Shown piece after piece: positions 52,590 to 62,417 of a stretch of DNA of 64,000 nt (its first letter is position 1; each line of letters begins with the position of its first letter). The stretch is taken from assembly GCF_020524025.1 (NCBI RefSeq), contig NZ_JAIVKN010000006.1, positions 22,451 through 86,450 on the forward strand. The letters are read 5' to 3'. Under the pieces are notes generated by a model. It made no database searches. It was not told the DNA's origin and saw only the letters and a list, made by a program, of their open reading frames with translations. The translations under genes were made by a program, and so were the position numbers. Origin of the DNA: Halobacillus litoralis (GTDB lineage: Bacteria; Bacillota; Bacilli; Bacillales; Halobacillaceae).

Positions 52590-52877
52590 ATGTATAGAAA
52601 ACAAGAATCACTTCGACGACCAAGATTTTGTTTATTTCCCGGATATAAATACTGTGGCCCCGGATGCAGCGGACCTGGCGAACCTTTGAATGCCGTTGAT
52701 GCAGCCTGTAAGAAGCATGACGAATGCTATCGATATTACAGAGATTACTGCGCTTGTGATGAAGCTTTTATCCGAAGGCTGGAGCGCCTCCAGAATCCCT
52801 ACACAGAAGAAGGGCGTCAAGCCAGAGTCATCTACAAATATATGAGGTTGCAAAGATTATTCACCTGTTCATTCTAA
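52590..52877 (+). CDS. Phospholipase A2-like cysteine-rich mini-protein
   Basis: A 95-residue protein. FPGYKYCGPGCSGPG (residues 16-30) fits the YxGxG calcium loop, and AACKKHDECYRYY (His43-Asp44) the catalytic HDxxY/HDxCY helix of secreted and parvovirus-type PLA2. Six cysteines lie between residues 14 and 56. There is no signal peptide, so it could act inside the cell, on the spore, or be released by lysis. The rest of the fold is a basic helical tail (RRLERLQNPY...YKYMRLQR). GAGAGGTAAGG precedes the ATG. Single gene, divergent from arsR. Confidence 0.75.
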   Translation: MYRKQESLRRPRFCLFPGYKYCGPGCSGPGEPLNAVDAACKKHDECYRYYRDYCACDEAFIRRLERLQNPYTEEGRQARVIYKYMRLQRLFTCSF

Positions 52878-53050
52878 GAAGGTCTCCATTTAAGTGATCT
52901 TCTTATTTTGTGTTTTCTCCCTTTACATAAACGAATGAATTATAATAGAACAATAAGTAGACTTGTCTTTTCAAATAGGAAATATGTGCTTATAATAGTC
53001 AACAGCATGCTTTTTATGCTTCGTTAAAACGAGAGGATGTCGTACTAAAA

Positions 53051-54199
53051 ATGAAATTCGAAGAAAGGTTCGATTGGCAGCTCTTTTTTATCATCTGTTG
53101 TTTCATCACCGTCAGTTCTGTTGCTCTTTTCAGTGCGCAGCAAAGCACTCAATATAGTGATAATTTCGTACTTAAGCAATTGGTCTGGTATGGGGTCGGT
53201 GGAATCGTTATTGGATTTATGCTCCTGGTAGATCCGGAAGATTTCAAAAAAATCAGCTGGTACTTATATGGGTTTGGCATACTGCTGCTTGTAGCACTAA
53301 TCCTTGCGCCACCGTCCATTGCCCCTGTCATTAAAGGACAAAAAAGCTGGTTTACGCTTCCTGGGTTATCTCTCCAACCGGCAGAGCTTGTAAAAATCTT
53401 TACGATACTCGTCTTAGGCCGCATAGCCGTTAACCATAACAGTAAACATCGTTCATCATTTAAAACGGACCTTCTTCTCCTATTAAAACTTGGAGCTGCT
53501 GCTGGATTCCCCTTTTTACTAATCATGCAGCAGCCCGACTTAGGAACAGGCCTTGTTTTCATCGCTATTCTTGCTGGTTTTGTTCTTATATCAGGAATTC
53601 AGTGGAAAATCATTCTTCCCATCTTCGCATTCATTTCCGCTGCCGGGACAAGTTTGATCTTATTAGCCATTAAAGCTCCGGATATACTGGATCGTTATCT
53701 GGGAGTAAAGGAGTACCAGCTCGGTCGAATATACTCTTGGTTCCAGCCCACGAAGTATGAGGATTCCTCCGGGTACCAATTGGTCAAAGCGATGCAGGCC
53801 ATCGGTTCAGGCCAGCTTTATGGGAAAGGATTTGGAGAAAGAGAAGTTTATCTGCCTGAAGCGCAGACTGATTTTATCTTCAGTATCATTGCTGAGGAAT
53901 ACGGTTTCCTTGGTTCATGTATTGTTATTTTTCTTTTCTTCTTTCTTATTTACCGGTTTACAACCATAGCTTTTAAAGCAAACAGTCCTTACAGCTCATA
54001 TGTAATGGTCGGAATCATCAGTATGATTGCTTTCCACGTGTTTCAGAATATCGGAATGTCTGTTCAGCTTTTACCGATTACAGGAATCCCGCTGCCATTT
54101 ATCAGCTACGGGGGGAGTGCCCTGCTTGGAAACCTCATGGCCCTCGGTATTGCTTTTTCAATATCCTATCATCACAAAACCTATATGTTCGGTGAATAA
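53051..54199 (+). CDS. rodA: SEDS-family peptidoglycan polymerase RodA
   Basis: A 382-residue membrane glycosyltransferase with ten helices that polymerises lipid II in the elongation machinery. QKSWFTLPGLSLQPAELVK and AQTDFIFSIIAEEYGFLG are conserved SEDS motifs; the Asp in QTDFIFS is the catalytic residue. LLPITGIPLPFISYGGS closes the family signature. It is RodA- rather than FtsW- or SpoVE-like by length and sequence. The ribosome binding site is not strongly placed. A terminator follows. Confidence 0.9.
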   Translation: MKFEERFDWQLFFIICCFITVSSVALFSAQQSTQYSDNFVLKQLVWYGVGGIVIGFMLLVDPEDFKKISWYLYGFGILLLVALILAPPSIAPVIKGQKSWFTLPGLSLQPAELVKIFTILVLGRIAVNHNSKHRSSFKTDLLLLLKLGAAAGFPFLLIMQQPDLGTGLVFIAILAGFVLISGIQWKIILPIFAFISAAGTSLILLAIKAPDILDRYLGVKEYQLGRIYSWFQPTKYEDSSGYQLVKAMQAIGSGQLYGKGFGEREVYLPEAQTDFIFSIIAEEYGFLGSCIVIFLFFFLIYRFTTIAFKANSPYSSYVMVGIISMIAFHVFQNIGMSVQLLPITGIPLPFISYGGSALLGNLMALGIAFSISYHHKTYMFGE

Positions 54200-54201
54200 A
54201 A

Positions 54202-54239
54202 AAAGCTTCAGAAGCCTTTACGCTTCTGAAGCTTTTTTA
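54202..54239. terminator. Bidirectional terminator
   Basis: AAAGCTTCAGAAGC / GCTTCTGAAGCTTT (14 bp) with T and A runs; ends rodA (+) and glmS (-). Confidence 0.9.
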
Positions 54240-54242
54240 TAT

Positions 54243-56045
54243 TTATTCTACCGTTACACTCTTCGCCAGGTTACGTGGTTTATCAACGTCGCAATCACGG
54301 TGAAGGGCAGCATAGTAAGAAATCAGCTGAAGTGGAACAACCGACACGAGTGGTGTCAATAAGTCATGAACATGCGGAATGACGAATGCATCTCCATTCT
54401 TATCAAGCCCTTTCATACTGATAATCATGCTGTTTGCACCACGCGCTTCCACCTCTTGCACGTTTCCACGAATGGAATAGTTTACGTTTTCTTGAGTCGC
54501 CAAAGCAATGACAGGTGTTCCATCTTCAATAAGCGCGATTGTACCATGCTTCAACTCACCACCGGCAAATCCTTCTGCCTGGATATAAGAAATCTCTTTC
54601 AGCTTAAGAGAACCTTCAAGACCAACGTAATAATCGATTCCACGCCCGATAAAGAAGCAGTTTCTAGTCGTAGATAGATAATCACGGGCCAGCTCTTCTA
54701 ACTGTTCTTTCTGATCCGTCAGTGCTTCCATCGCATTCGCTACAATTCCAAGCTCCTGCATCGGGTCAAAATCAAGCTCAATTCCTTTCGCACGAGCTGT
54801 ATCCACGGCAAGAATCGCAAGCACAGCCATTTGAGCTGTATAGGCTTTCGTTGAAGCTACAGCAATCTCAGGCCCCGCATGCAGGTGCATCGTGTAGTCA
54901 GCTTCACGGGAAAGAGTGGATCCTGGTACATTGGTAATCGTCAATGCCGGGTGTCCGAGTTCTTTCGTTTGGACCAGCACAGAACGACTGTCTGCTGTTT
55001 CACCACTTTGAGAAATATATACGAACAATGGCTTCTCAGAAAGAAGCGGCATGTTGTAGGAAAACTCACTTGCTACATGAACTTCAACAGGAATGTTTGC
55101 CAGTTTTTCAATGAACTGCTTCCCAAGAAGTCCTGCATGATAACTCGTTCCTGCTGCAATAATATAAATCCGGTCGCACTCTTTCATTGCTTCACGAATT
55201 TCAGGTTCTAACTTAATTTCATCGTTCTCATTTTGGTACTCCTGGATAATTTTACGGATAACAAAAGGCTGTTCATCAATTTCTTTAAGCATGAAGTGAG
55301 GATACGTACCTTTTTCAATATCTGTGGTATCCAACTCCGCTGTGAAAGGTTCACGAGTAACGGTTGTACCATCAAGTTTTTGAATTTCAACAGCATCACG
55401 ACGGACAATAACCGTTTCTTTATCCATCAATTCCAAAAACTGATCTGTCACATGAAGGGCAGCCATAGAATCACTGGCTACAACATTGAAGCCTTCACCA
55501 ACACCGACAAGTAAAGGGCTCTTGTTCTTCGCAACATAAATGGTATCTTCATTTTCGCTGTCAATCAGGGCAATCGCATAAGATCCTGTTAACAGTTCAA
55601 CAGCTTTACGGAATGCTGCTGCTACATCATTCATCTCATTATGAAGTACTTCAATTAACTGAACAATAATTTCTGTGTCTGTTTCACTTTTGAATTCTAC
55701 GTCACTCAAGTACTCATCACGAACGTCAACATAGTTCTCAATGACACCATTGTGAACAATGGTAAAACGCCCGGATGCACTTTGGTGAGGGTGCGCATTT
55801 TCTTTACTCGGAGCGCCGTGCGTAGCCCAGCGTGTATGACCAATTCCAAGCGTTGATTTAACGTTCTCATCAACAGCCTCTCTTAAAGCTGCAATGCGGC
55901 CTTTTACCTTTGTAACCTCTACGCCGTCTTGGTTAAGGGTAGCGATTCCGGCAGAATCATAACCGCGATATTCTAGTTTCTCAAGACCATTCAGTAAAAT
56001 TTCCTTCGTATCATTCTGTCCAATATATCCTACAATTCCACACAT
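54243..56045 (-). CDS. glmS: Glutamine-fructose-6-phosphate aminotransferase GlmS
   Basis: A 600-residue enzyme that makes glucosamine-6-phosphate, the entry to cell-wall amino sugars. CGIVGYIG starts with the nucleophile Cys2 of the glutaminase domain (1-240), and two SIS sugar-isomerase domains follow ([10 protein letters not shown], and the C-terminal [13 protein letters not shown]). AAGGAGG lies just before the ATG. The glmS ribozyme lies in its leader, so product-level feedback is expected. It is the last gene of the cda-glm block. Confidence 0.96.
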   Translation of the reverse strand: MCGIVGYIGQNDTKEILLNGLEKLEYRGYDSAGIATLNQDGVEVTKVKGRIAALREAVDENVKSTLGIGHTRWATHGAPSKENAHPHQSASGRFTIVHNGVIENYVDVRDEYLSDVEFKSETDTEIIVQLIEVLHNEMNDVAAAFRKAVELLTGSYAIALIDSENEDTIYVAKNKSPLLVGVGEGFNVVASDSMAALHVTDQFLELMDKETVIVRRDAVEIQKLDGTTVTREPFTAELDTTDIEKGTYPHFMLKEIDEQPFVIRKIIQEYQNENDEIKLEPEIREAMKECDRIYIIAAGTSYHAGLLGKQFIEKLANIPVEVHVASEFSYNMPLLSEKPLFVYISQSGETADSRSVLVQTKELGHPALTITNVPGSTLSREADYTMHLHAGPEIAVASTKAYTAQMAVLAILAVDTARAKGIELDFDPMQELGIVANAMEALTDQKEQLEELARDYLSTTRNCFFIGRGIDYYVGLEGSLKLKEISYIQAEGFAGGELKHGTIALIEDGTPVIALATQENVNYSIRGNVQEVEARGANSMIISMKGLDKNGDAFVIPHVHDLLTPLVSVVPLQLISYYAALHRDCDVDKPRNLAKSVTVE

Positions 56046-56066
56046 AATTGTTGTCCTCCTTGATTA

Positions 56067-56118
56067 TCAAGAGAAGAGCAACGAATGTAAGCACTGGGGC
56101 TATTCGTTGCCCCTCTCT
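56067..56118 (-). promoter_or_regulatory. Extra hairpin between the ribozyme and the glmS start
   Basis: GCAACGAAT / ATTCGTTGC (9 bp) plus partly paired flanks, ending about 15 nt before the ribosome binding site. It lies outside the known ribozyme core and could affect RNA stability or translation. Confidence 0.55.
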
Positions 56119-56124
56119 CGTAAC

Positions 56125-56295
56125 AGCATTTTTATTGTCACTTGATCCAGATGTCTTGTTCAAAGAGTCGCCTCTTCGGTTTACATTTGGATAATCGACT
56201 GAAGTGAGACAGCCGGGAGGCATCCGCCGAATACTCGATCAACCTCCACCTCGTCAACTGTGCTGGTAACGTCCCTTTGGCACAGTCCTGGCGCT
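56125..56295 (-). ncRNA. glmS ribozyme-riboswitch
   Basis: Minus-strand sequence contains AGCGCC with the cleavage site between A (56295) and G (56294), then GACGAGGTGGAGGTT, TTCGGCGGATGCCTCCCGGCTG and the AACCGAAGAGGCGACTCTTTG hairpin, which are the invariant blocks. By established knowledge, glucosamine-6-phosphate acts as the cofactor for self-cleavage, which leads to loss of the glmS message. Confidence 0.96.
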
Positions 56296-56538
56296 TATTA
56301 TAACTCTTAACCTTACAATCCTCCTCTTCCATTCTAAAATAAAACCCTTCCTGTGCTTTGCCTTATATTTACGTTTCTAAACATATATCCGACAAATTTC
56401 ACAAGGACAAACCCTATTCTACCTGAGCTTTGTTCAACTGGTCAATACAATTCATAACCGTTACGAAAATGTAAGGACCTTGTAATAAGATATGCACAGG
56501 CCGCCACCTTGTGCGACCTGTGTTCTCTTGTGTTTTAG
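56296..56538 (-). other. Spacer between glmM and glmS ribozyme
   Basis: A hairpin CACAGGTCGC / GCGGCCTGTG (about 56496-56523) with a weak T tract may end or attenuate the glmM transcript. A candidate minus-strand promoter (TTGTCG with TAAATA) lies around 56360-56395. Apart from these I see nothing. Confidence 0.5.
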
Positions 56539-57888
56539 TTATTCTTTAAGCCCAAGTTCCTCGTTTACAACTTGTACGACTTTGTCGCAATAGCGCTCAC
56601 ATTGGTCTTCTGTAGGAGCTTCGACCATAATTCTTACTAAAGGTTCTGTACCTGAAGGACGAACCAGGACACGTCCGCTGTCCCCCATCTCTTCTTCCAC
56701 TGCCTGAATGGCCTCTTGAATGTGAGGATGCGTTTGGACACGGTTCTTATCAATTACACGAACGTTCTTTAGAACTTGAGGGAACTTTTCCATTTCCGCT
56801 GCAAGTTCAGAGAGAGGTCTCCCTGTTTCCTTAATTACATTCACTAATTGGAGAGCTGAGAGCATTCCATCGCCGGTTGTATTATGATCAAGGAATATAA
56901 TATGACCAGACTGTTCTCCTCCGAGATTATAGCCGCCACGACGCATCTCTTCCATGACATAGCGATCTCCAACTGCTGTTTTATCACTCTTCATTCCGTT
57001 AGCTTCAACAGCTTTGTAGAAACCAAGGTTACTCATAACAGTAGATACGACTGTAGAATGGTTGAGCATTCCTTTATCATTCATATGTTTAGCACATATG
57101 TACATGATTCTATCACCATCTACGATATTTCCTTTTTCATCAACCGCTATCAACCGGTCACCGTCTCCGTCAAAAGCTAACCCAATATCTGCTTTTTTCT
57201 CTTTAACCAGCTGCTGTAATGCTTCCGGATGAGTGGAACCTACTCCATCATTAATATTTAAACCATCTGGAGACGATCCGATGGATGAGATATCTGCTTC
57301 TAAATCTGCAAAAAGATGAGAAGCCAGAGATGAAGTTGCTCCGTGAGCACAGTCTAAAGCGATGTGAAGGCCATCGAAATCATAATCCACCGTCTGTTTT
57401 AAGTGCTGAAGATACTTCTGGCATCCCTCAAAGTAATCATTACTTTGACCAAGATCTGATCCTGAAGGTCTTGGAAGATCGTCCTCTTCCGCATCAATAA
57501 GAGCTTCAATTTCAGCCTCCTGATCGTCTGTCAGTTTAAAACCATCGGGACCAAAAAATTTAATACCGTTATCTTCAACAGGGTTATGAGAAGCAGAAAT
57601 CATAATGCCTGCCTCAGCTTGGAGAGCTTTTGTCAAAAATGCTACTCCCGGCGTAGAGATGACCCCGAGACGCATCACTTCTGCACCAATGGAGAGCAAA
57701 CCTGCTGTTAATGCTCCTTCCAGCATTTCACCTGAAATTCTCGTGTCACGACCGATTAATACTTTGGGCCGCTCTACACCTTTTGTAACTACATAGCCGC
57801 CATAACGTCCTAATTTAAACGCTAATTCTGGTGTTAATTCTTTATTAGCAACGCCACGAACGCCGTCTGTACCGAAATATTTTCCCAT
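56539..57888 (-). CDS. glmM: Phosphoglucosamine mutase GlmM
   Basis: A 449-residue enzyme that converts glucosamine-6-phosphate to glucosamine-1-phosphate for UDP-GlcNAc. The phosphoserine is Ser100 in [19 protein letters not shown] binds metal and [10 protein letters not shown] the phosphate. Start at 57888 ([12 protein letters not shown]), 10 nt after AGAGAGG; a GTG two codons earlier is less likely. It follows cdaR by 74 nt, and in relatives GlmM also inhibits CdaA. Confidence 0.95.
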   Translation of the reverse strand: MGKYFGTDGVRGVANKELTPELAFKLGRYGGYVVTKGVERPKVLIGRDTRISGEMLEGALTAGLLSIGAEVMRLGVISTPGVAFLTKALQAEAGIMISASHNPVEDNGIKFFGPDGFKLTDDQEAEIEALIDAEEDDLPRPSGSDLGQSNDYFEGCQKYLQHLKQTVDYDFDGLHIALDCAHGATSSLASHLFADLEADISSIGSSPDGLNINDGVGSTHPEALQQLVKEKKADIGLAFDGDGDRLIAVDEKGNIVDGDRIMYICAKHMNDKGMLNHSTVVSTVMSNLGFYKAVEANGMKSDKTAVGDRYVMEEMRRGGYNLGGEQSGHIIFLDHNTTGDGMLSALQLVNVIKETGRPLSELAAEMEKFPQVLKNVRVIDKNRVQTHPHIQEAIQAVEEEMGDSGRVLVRPSGTEPLVRIMVEAPTEDQCERYCDKVVQVVNEELGLKE

Positions 57889-57962
57889 ATTCACTGAACC
57901 TCTCTTTCTATACTTTCCGCCATTAATCTAATCTTATTATTTGTATTTTCATGGTTTCTTTT

Positions 57963-58928
57963 TTAACTTGTTTCATCAAGGACATCGATGGTCACTTCAA
58001 TGGTCTCAGGGTCAACGGAATTAACTCCCTCTGGCAGCGGTACATCCACTTCCAACGTTTGATCTTCTGTTACCTGTGTGACATCTATAGGAACTTCTAT
58101 AGGTTCATTGATCTTGTCTAAGACATCTTTTGATCCCCTGACCGCTACGTTGTTCACTTCGGTTGTTACAGACTCAATCAAAACCCCTTCCGGCGTCCCG
58201 CCCCTTGGAGCAAGTGTTACCGGTATGTCCTTCGATCGCTTAATAATAGGAACAGTGACATTAACAGTTGTCGGATCAACGAGAACATTCAGTTCATTTC
58301 CTTGATTATCATAGACCTTTACAGGCGCTTCCTGCTGCTCAATCGTTTGATTTTCCGATCCTACATCAATGATCGCTTTTACGGATGCCACACGTTCCAT
58401 AACAGAGGAAGCTCCCGTAATGCTGACCTGAGATGGTTCGGCTTCAGGTTCACCAAGTTCTAATGTATCGTCTAAATCAGCTTCATTAAAGTAATCAATA
58501 TTCACATCAAAAGCTTCTGTCATTTTTTCCTCAATTTCCACTTCAATCATTTTAGGCTCAAGGGTTACAGCCAGTTGATTTGTAATTCCAGAATGCTGAA
58601 GAGAAACTTCATGTGTGCCCGGTCCAAGACCGTTAAGATCCGCATAGACAGTGAAATTCTTCTGCCTGGCCACCGGGGCCACAGAGCCCGCAGGTCCTTC
58701 TACAGTCACGGACACATCCTGGGGAATCCCACTCACTACATATTCTTCGCTGTCAAAACGAATCTCAAGAGGGATATTTTCCAAAACCTCCATATCCGAA
58801 GACGTTTCATTAAAGAATAAAGAATCTGAATCCATATTATTATCAACATTCACCGTTACCCATAGCAGAACTGCTAACATTAGAGAAATAATACGAATGA
58901 ACCAAACACTCTTAAACCAATTATCCAT
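57963..58928 (-). CDS. cdaR: YbbR-domain regulator of diadenylate cyclase, CdaR
   Basis: A 321-residue membrane-anchored protein. One N-terminal helix (about 8-28) is followed by four YbbR repeats outside the cell, rich in beta strands and valine. It binds CdaA and tunes c-di-AMP formation. It overlaps cdaA by 8 nt, with GGAGGGGG as its ribosome binding site. The C-terminus is acidic (LPEGVNSVDPETIEVTIDV). Confidence 0.93.
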   Translation of the reverse strand: MDNWFKSVWFIRIISLMLAVLLWVTVNVDNNMDSDSLFFNETSSDMEVLENIPLEIRFDSEEYVVSGIPQDVSVTVEGPAGSVAPVARQKNFTVYADLNGLGPGTHEVSLQHSGITNQLAVTLEPKMIEVEIEEKMTEAFDVNIDYFNEADLDDTLELGEPEAEPSQVSITGASSVMERVASVKAIIDVGSENQTIEQQEAPVKVYDNQGNELNVLVDPTTVNVTVPIIKRSKDIPVTLAPRGGTPEGVLIESVTTEVNNVAVRGSKDVLDKINEPIEVPIDVTQVTEDQTLEVDVPLPEGVNSVDPETIEVTIDVLDETS

Positions 58929-59733
58929 TCTTTTTCCCCCTCCAGTTCCAGCTCTTCACCGCGGGGGTAGAGTAGTCTAATTCCGTACGCAGGATCTCTT
59001 CAAGTTTGACCTGATCAAGGTCACGATGAAGTTCACCATTTTTCGTACAAGAAATTGCACCTGTTTCTTCGGAGACGACGATCGTTAATGCGTCTGTCAC
59101 TTCACTAATACCCATAGCTGCCCTGTGCCTTGTACCAAGTTCCTTAGAAATGAAAGGACTTTCAGACAAAGGCAGGTAACATGCAGCAGCTACAATTTCA
59201 TCATCTTTAAGTATAACAGCACCATCATGAAGTGGCGTATTTGGTATAAATATGTTTGTTAGAAGCTCACTTGATAAATGACCGCCTATCCGAATACCGG
59301 TTTCCACATAGTCTCCCATACCAGTATCCCTTTCGATCGTAATCAAGGCTCCAATCCGGCGTTTCGCCATATAGTTACATGATTTAATAATGGCTTGCAG
59401 CGTCTTCTCCGTATCTTCTTCTTCTGAGTTATTCCTGCTAAAGAAACTACCTCGTCCTAGTTGTTCTAGAGCACGTCGAAGCTCCGGCTGAAACAAGATG
59501 ATTATCGCTAAAAAACCCCACGTAATTGCTTGTGACATCAGCCATCTTAATGTGGTCAGTCCAAATAAATTACTCAATAACCATATACCCAGGATGACGA
59601 AAATCCCTTTCAGGAGCTGAACAGCTTTCGTTCCTTGGATCAGCATGATTAATTTATATACAACAAACCAGACAAGGGCGATATCAACAGTAATCAAAAA
59701 ATAATCTAAAACATCCATTCCCCCATCAAGCAT
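58921..59733 (-). CDS. cdaA: Membrane-bound diadenylate cyclase CdaA
   Basis: A 270-residue enzyme that joins two ATP into c-di-AMP, a regulator of potassium and osmolyte uptake. Three helices lie in the first 80 residues, then the DAC domain with Asp170-Gly171-Ala172 (PLHDGAVI) and Arg202-His203-Arg204 (GTRHRAAMG), the two catalytic motifs. AAGGAAG precedes the ATG at 59733. The cdaA-cdaR-glmM order is conserved in Bacillota. Confidence 0.95.
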   Translation of the reverse strand: MLDGGMDVLDYFLITVDIALVWFVVYKLIMLIQGTKAVQLLKGIFVILGIWLLSNLFGLTTLRWLMSQAITWGFLAIIILFQPELRRALEQLGRGSFFSRNNSEEEDTEKTLQAIIKSCNYMAKRRIGALITIERDTGMGDYVETGIRIGGHLSSELLTNIFIPNTPLHDGAVILKDDEIVAAACYLPLSESPFISKELGTRHRAAMGISEVTDALTIVVSEETGAISCTKNGELHRDLDQVKLEEILRTELDYSTPAVKSWNWRGKKNG

Positions 59734-59857
59734 GCCTACACTTCCTTTTAGATATGATAAAGCTTGAAAAATTCACATTTACCATTATATCACATAACCA
59801 TTTTCGAATATACGAGAAGTATTTAGTCCCGGGTCTTCCTGCTATCAAACAAAAAAA

Positions 59858-59880
59858 GAATGGGCACTGCCCACTCTTTT
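59858..59880. terminator. Terminator between rsiW and cdaA
   Basis: GAATGGGCA / TGCCCACTC-type arms around 59858-59877 with T runs on both sides; ends the sigW-rsiW transcript. Confidence 0.75.
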
Positions 59881-59886
59881 TTTCTC

Positions 59887-60540
59887 TTATTCTGAATCAA
59901 ATGAGAAAATATCCATGACCGTCTGCTTCGTGTGGTACCATACCCACTCATAGATTTGGTTTACTTCCGTTAACTCCCCGGAATAAGCACGGAGATCCGA
60001 CCGATTCAATTGATCATTACTTTGTTCACCAGAAGTATTTTCAAGAATATCCCCATTAATAATCGTTACATCTCCATCAACGGATCCTTCAATTTTTAAG
60101 TCTCCATTTCTTACAACCAAGTCTCCTTTAACCGTTACCCCTTCTGGTACGATCACTGTATGATCCCTGATTTCTAAATTTTCTTGTTTAGACACGGTCA
60201 CCTGCTGATCTTGGTTCCACTCCGTAAGGATTCCTCCAAACATCAAAATAAAGAAGATTGCAGCTGCTGTCAGGAACGGATGCTGCTGAAACTTTCGAAT
60301 ATAAGTCTTATGTTTCTTCTGCTTTGGAAGGCTGTTCATGACATTTGCCGTAAATCTAGGCGGGGCAGACACAGGGGTGGTATTCTTTATTAATGTTGTT
60401 GTGCGCTTTAGCTCATGGAAATGGTTTTGGCATGATGAGCATTCCTGCAGGTGATCTCTCAGTCGTCTTTCTTCTTCTTTATATAAGTTCCCATCCAAAT
60501 ATTTATGCATGAGTGCAATGGCTTCTTTATTACAATTCAT
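59887..60540 (-). CDS. rsiW: Anti-sigma-W factor RsiW
   Basis: A 217-residue single-span membrane protein that holds sigma-W inactive until it is cut in the membrane. The zinc anti-sigma motif is HKYLDG... then HLQECSSC (about residues 12-37). A membrane helix lies at about 88-105 (FLTAAAIFFILMFGGILTEW). The outer domain carries short parallel beta repeats (ITVRNGDLKIEGSVDGDVTI-like), which resemble a bactofilin or adhesin-like sheet. It is 15 nt after sigW. Confidence 0.92.
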   Translation of the reverse strand: MNCNKEAIALMHKYLDGNLYKEEERRLRDHLQECSSCQNHFHELKRTTTLIKNTTPVSAPPRFTANVMNSLPKQKKHKTYIRKFQQHPFLTAAAIFFILMFGGILTEWNQDQQVTVSKQENLEIRDHTVIVPEGVTVKGDLVVRNGDLKIEGSVDGDVTIINGDILENTSGEQSNDQLNRSDLRAYSGELTEVNQIYEWVWYHTKQTVMDIFSFDSE

Positions 60541-60555
60541 TCCCTCTCAACTCCT

Positions 60556-61119
60556 TCACATATGTCGAAGCCTTTTTCGTAATGCTTCCCTGCCTCTGTG
60601 AACCCGAGTTTTAACGGTACCAACAGGGATATCCAATACTTCTGCAATTTCCTGCAGGGCCAATTCATCTAAGTAGCGAAGTACGATGACACTTCTATAT
60701 TTAGGTGGCAGGGCCAAAATTTCTTTGTGAATATGCGTCTGCAACTCCAGACTTTCCACTTCCTCTTCAGGGAGAGCTTGATCAGCGGCCAGCTGGGAGT
60801 ACATATTTAGTCCATCAGTTCCTCTTACTTCCGCATCCAAGTGGTAATCCGGTTTCTTCTTTCGGATTCGGTCAATCGATAAATTCGTAGCTATCCGATA
60901 CAGCCATGTAGAAAACTTTCGGCGTTCATCAAACGAATGGAGATTCGTATACGCGCGGATAAACGCTTCTTGAGCAAGATCTTCTGCCTCATATGCATTT
61001 CCAACCATTCTAAGGCATATATGATACACTTTGTTTTGATAAAAGGAAACAATGTCTTCAAAAGCCGATTGATTCCCCTTTTTTACTTCTTTAATTTTTT
61101 GTTTTATCATGGTTTCCAT
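60556..61119 (-). CDS. sigW: ECF sigma factor sigma-W
   Basis: A 187-residue sigma factor for envelope stress and antibiotic-resistance genes. Region 2 (about 20-85) includes AEDLAQEAFIRAYTNL and STWLYRIATNLSIDRIRKKKP; region 4 includes LPPKYRSVIVLRYLDELALQEIAEVL and VPVGTVKTRVHRGREALRK. A sigma-W type promoter precedes it, so it controls its own operon. The sigW-rsiW-cdaA order is as in B. subtilis. Confidence 0.94.
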   Translation of the reverse strand: METMIKQKIKEVKKGNQSAFEDIVSFYQNKVYHICLRMVGNAYEAEDLAQEAFIRAYTNLHSFDERRKFSTWLYRIATNLSIDRIRKKKPDYHLDAEVRGTDGLNMYSQLAADQALPEEEVESLELQTHIHKEILALPPKYRSVIVLRYLDELALQEIAEVLDIPVGTVKTRVHRGREALRKRLRHM

Positions 61120-61156
61120 TTACTATACCTCCGCTATACTTGCGGTCGATATCCTT

Positions 61157-61183
61157 TACGGATGACCTCGCCCTAAAGTTTCA
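61157..61183 (-). promoter_or_regulatory. Sigma-W autoregulatory promoter
   Basis: Minus-strand TGAAAC (61183-61178), 17-nt spacer, CGTA (61160-61157). It matches the sigma-W consensus (TGAAAC, about 16 nt, CGTA), 38 nt upstream of the sigW start. Confidence 0.85.
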
Positions 61184-61280
61184 AAAAAAATTATATTTTT
61201 TTCCTAATATAAGTTTAACTTTTTTTAGTATCGGTTATAAAGCTGTAAATGTAAAAAATTTCTTAGGAGGACTACAAAAT

Positions 61281-61475
61281 ATGACGCGAGTGACCTCTTT
61301 GACGAAGGAAATCGAAGCTTGCCGAGTGGAAATGAGTCGTTTAGCCCGCCTCCATAAGCTAAGCTCTCCCGAAGTTGTGCGTATTAGTGTAAAGTTGGAC
61401 CATCTTCTAAACGAATATGACAAGATTCAATATAAAAAACAGCAACCTACCTTAAAGAAGGCAAGTTACTGTTAA
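61281..61475 (+). CDS. Spo0E-like aspartyl-phosphate phosphatase
   Basis: A 64-residue helical-hairpin protein. LTKEIEACRVEMSRLARLH and VVRISVKLDHLLNEY contain the family signature SxxLDxLLNxY. Relatives remove the phosphate from Spo0A and delay sporulation. The start at 61281 follows TAGGAGG by 9 nt; the frame is open back to 61140 but without a site. Divergent from sigW. Confidence 0.9.
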   Translation: MTRVTSLTKEIEACRVEMSRLARLHKLSSPEVVRISVKLDHLLNEYDKIQYKKQQPTLKKASYC

Positions 61476-61486
61476 AATAAATCGTC

Positions 61487-62389
61487 TTATTTCAGGCTTT
61501 CTCCAAATAGAGAACCCATCAGACCAACCGCTACTGTAGCGGTTTTATTTTTTTCATCTAAAATAGGATTAACCTCTACAAATTCCGCTGAAGTAATCAT
61601 TTCAGATTGATGCAGCATCTCCATAGCCAGATGGCTCTCACGATAGCTTAAACCGCCCATCACAGGTGTTCCCACTCCTGGGGCATCATTTGGATCTAAA
61701 CCATCTAAATCTAAGCTCAAGTGAACACCGTCTGTACGGTCTTTTAAGTAGTCGACCGACTCTTCAATCACCTGTGTCATCCCCATACGATCCACTTCGT
61801 GCATCGTATAGACTTTAATACCTTTTTCTTTTATTAGAACCCTCTCTCCCTCATCTAATGAGCGCGCTCCAATAATAACTATATTTTCTGGTTTAATCTT
61901 AGGTTCATAGCCGTGAATACCGGTGAGTTTTTCATGACCAATCCCCAGGCTGACAGCTAGAGGCATACCATGAATATTTCCAGATGGTGAACTATCTGCT
62001 GTATTTAAATCACCGTGAGCATCATACCAAATCACACCTAGATTTTCATAATGCTTCGCAACTCCTGCGAGCGTTCCCATAGCAATGCTGTGGTCTCCTC
62101 CCAGTACGAGTGGAAAACGGTTATTTTCAATGATTTGATCAACGGTTTCTGCAAGAAGGCTGCTTCCCTCAGCAATTTCATTTAAATTTCTCAAGTTGTC
62201 CTGTTTCACATCAGCTTGCTGCTTTGGACGAGGAATCTCAATGTCCCCTAGATCTTCAATCTCATACTTCAGTCGCTCTAATCGTTCAACCATACCTGCA
62301 TAACGAATAGCACTCGGGCCCATATCCACCCCTCTGCGCATTTGTCCAAGATCCATTGGAACACCAATTACTGAAAGTTGTTTTTTCAT
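61487..62389 (-). CDS. rocF: Arginase RocF
   Basis: A 300-residue manganese enzyme that splits arginine to ornithine and urea. GGDHSIAMG, WYDAHGDLN and SLDLDGLDPNDAPGVGTP hold the manganese ligands. AAAGGAGG precedes the ATG. It converges on the Spo0E-like gene and is not in a roc operon here. Product ornithine could feed proline, glutamate or cell-wall building. Confidence 0.95.
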   Translation of the reverse strand: MKKQLSVIGVPMDLGQMRRGVDMGPSAIRYAGMVERLERLKYEIEDLGDIEIPRPKQQADVKQDNLRNLNEIAEGSSLLAETVDQIIENNRFPLVLGGDHSIAMGTLAGVAKHYENLGVIWYDAHGDLNTADSSPSGNIHGMPLAVSLGIGHEKLTGIHGYEPKIKPENIVIIGARSLDEGERVLIKEKGIKVYTMHEVDRMGMTQVIEESVDYLKDRTDGVHLSLDLDGLDPNDAPGVGTPVMGGLSYRESHLAMEMLHQSEMITSAEFVEVNPILDEKNKTATVAVGLMGSLFGESLK

Positions 62390-62417
62390 TAAAGTTCCTC
62401 CTTTATACTCTAGTTTA

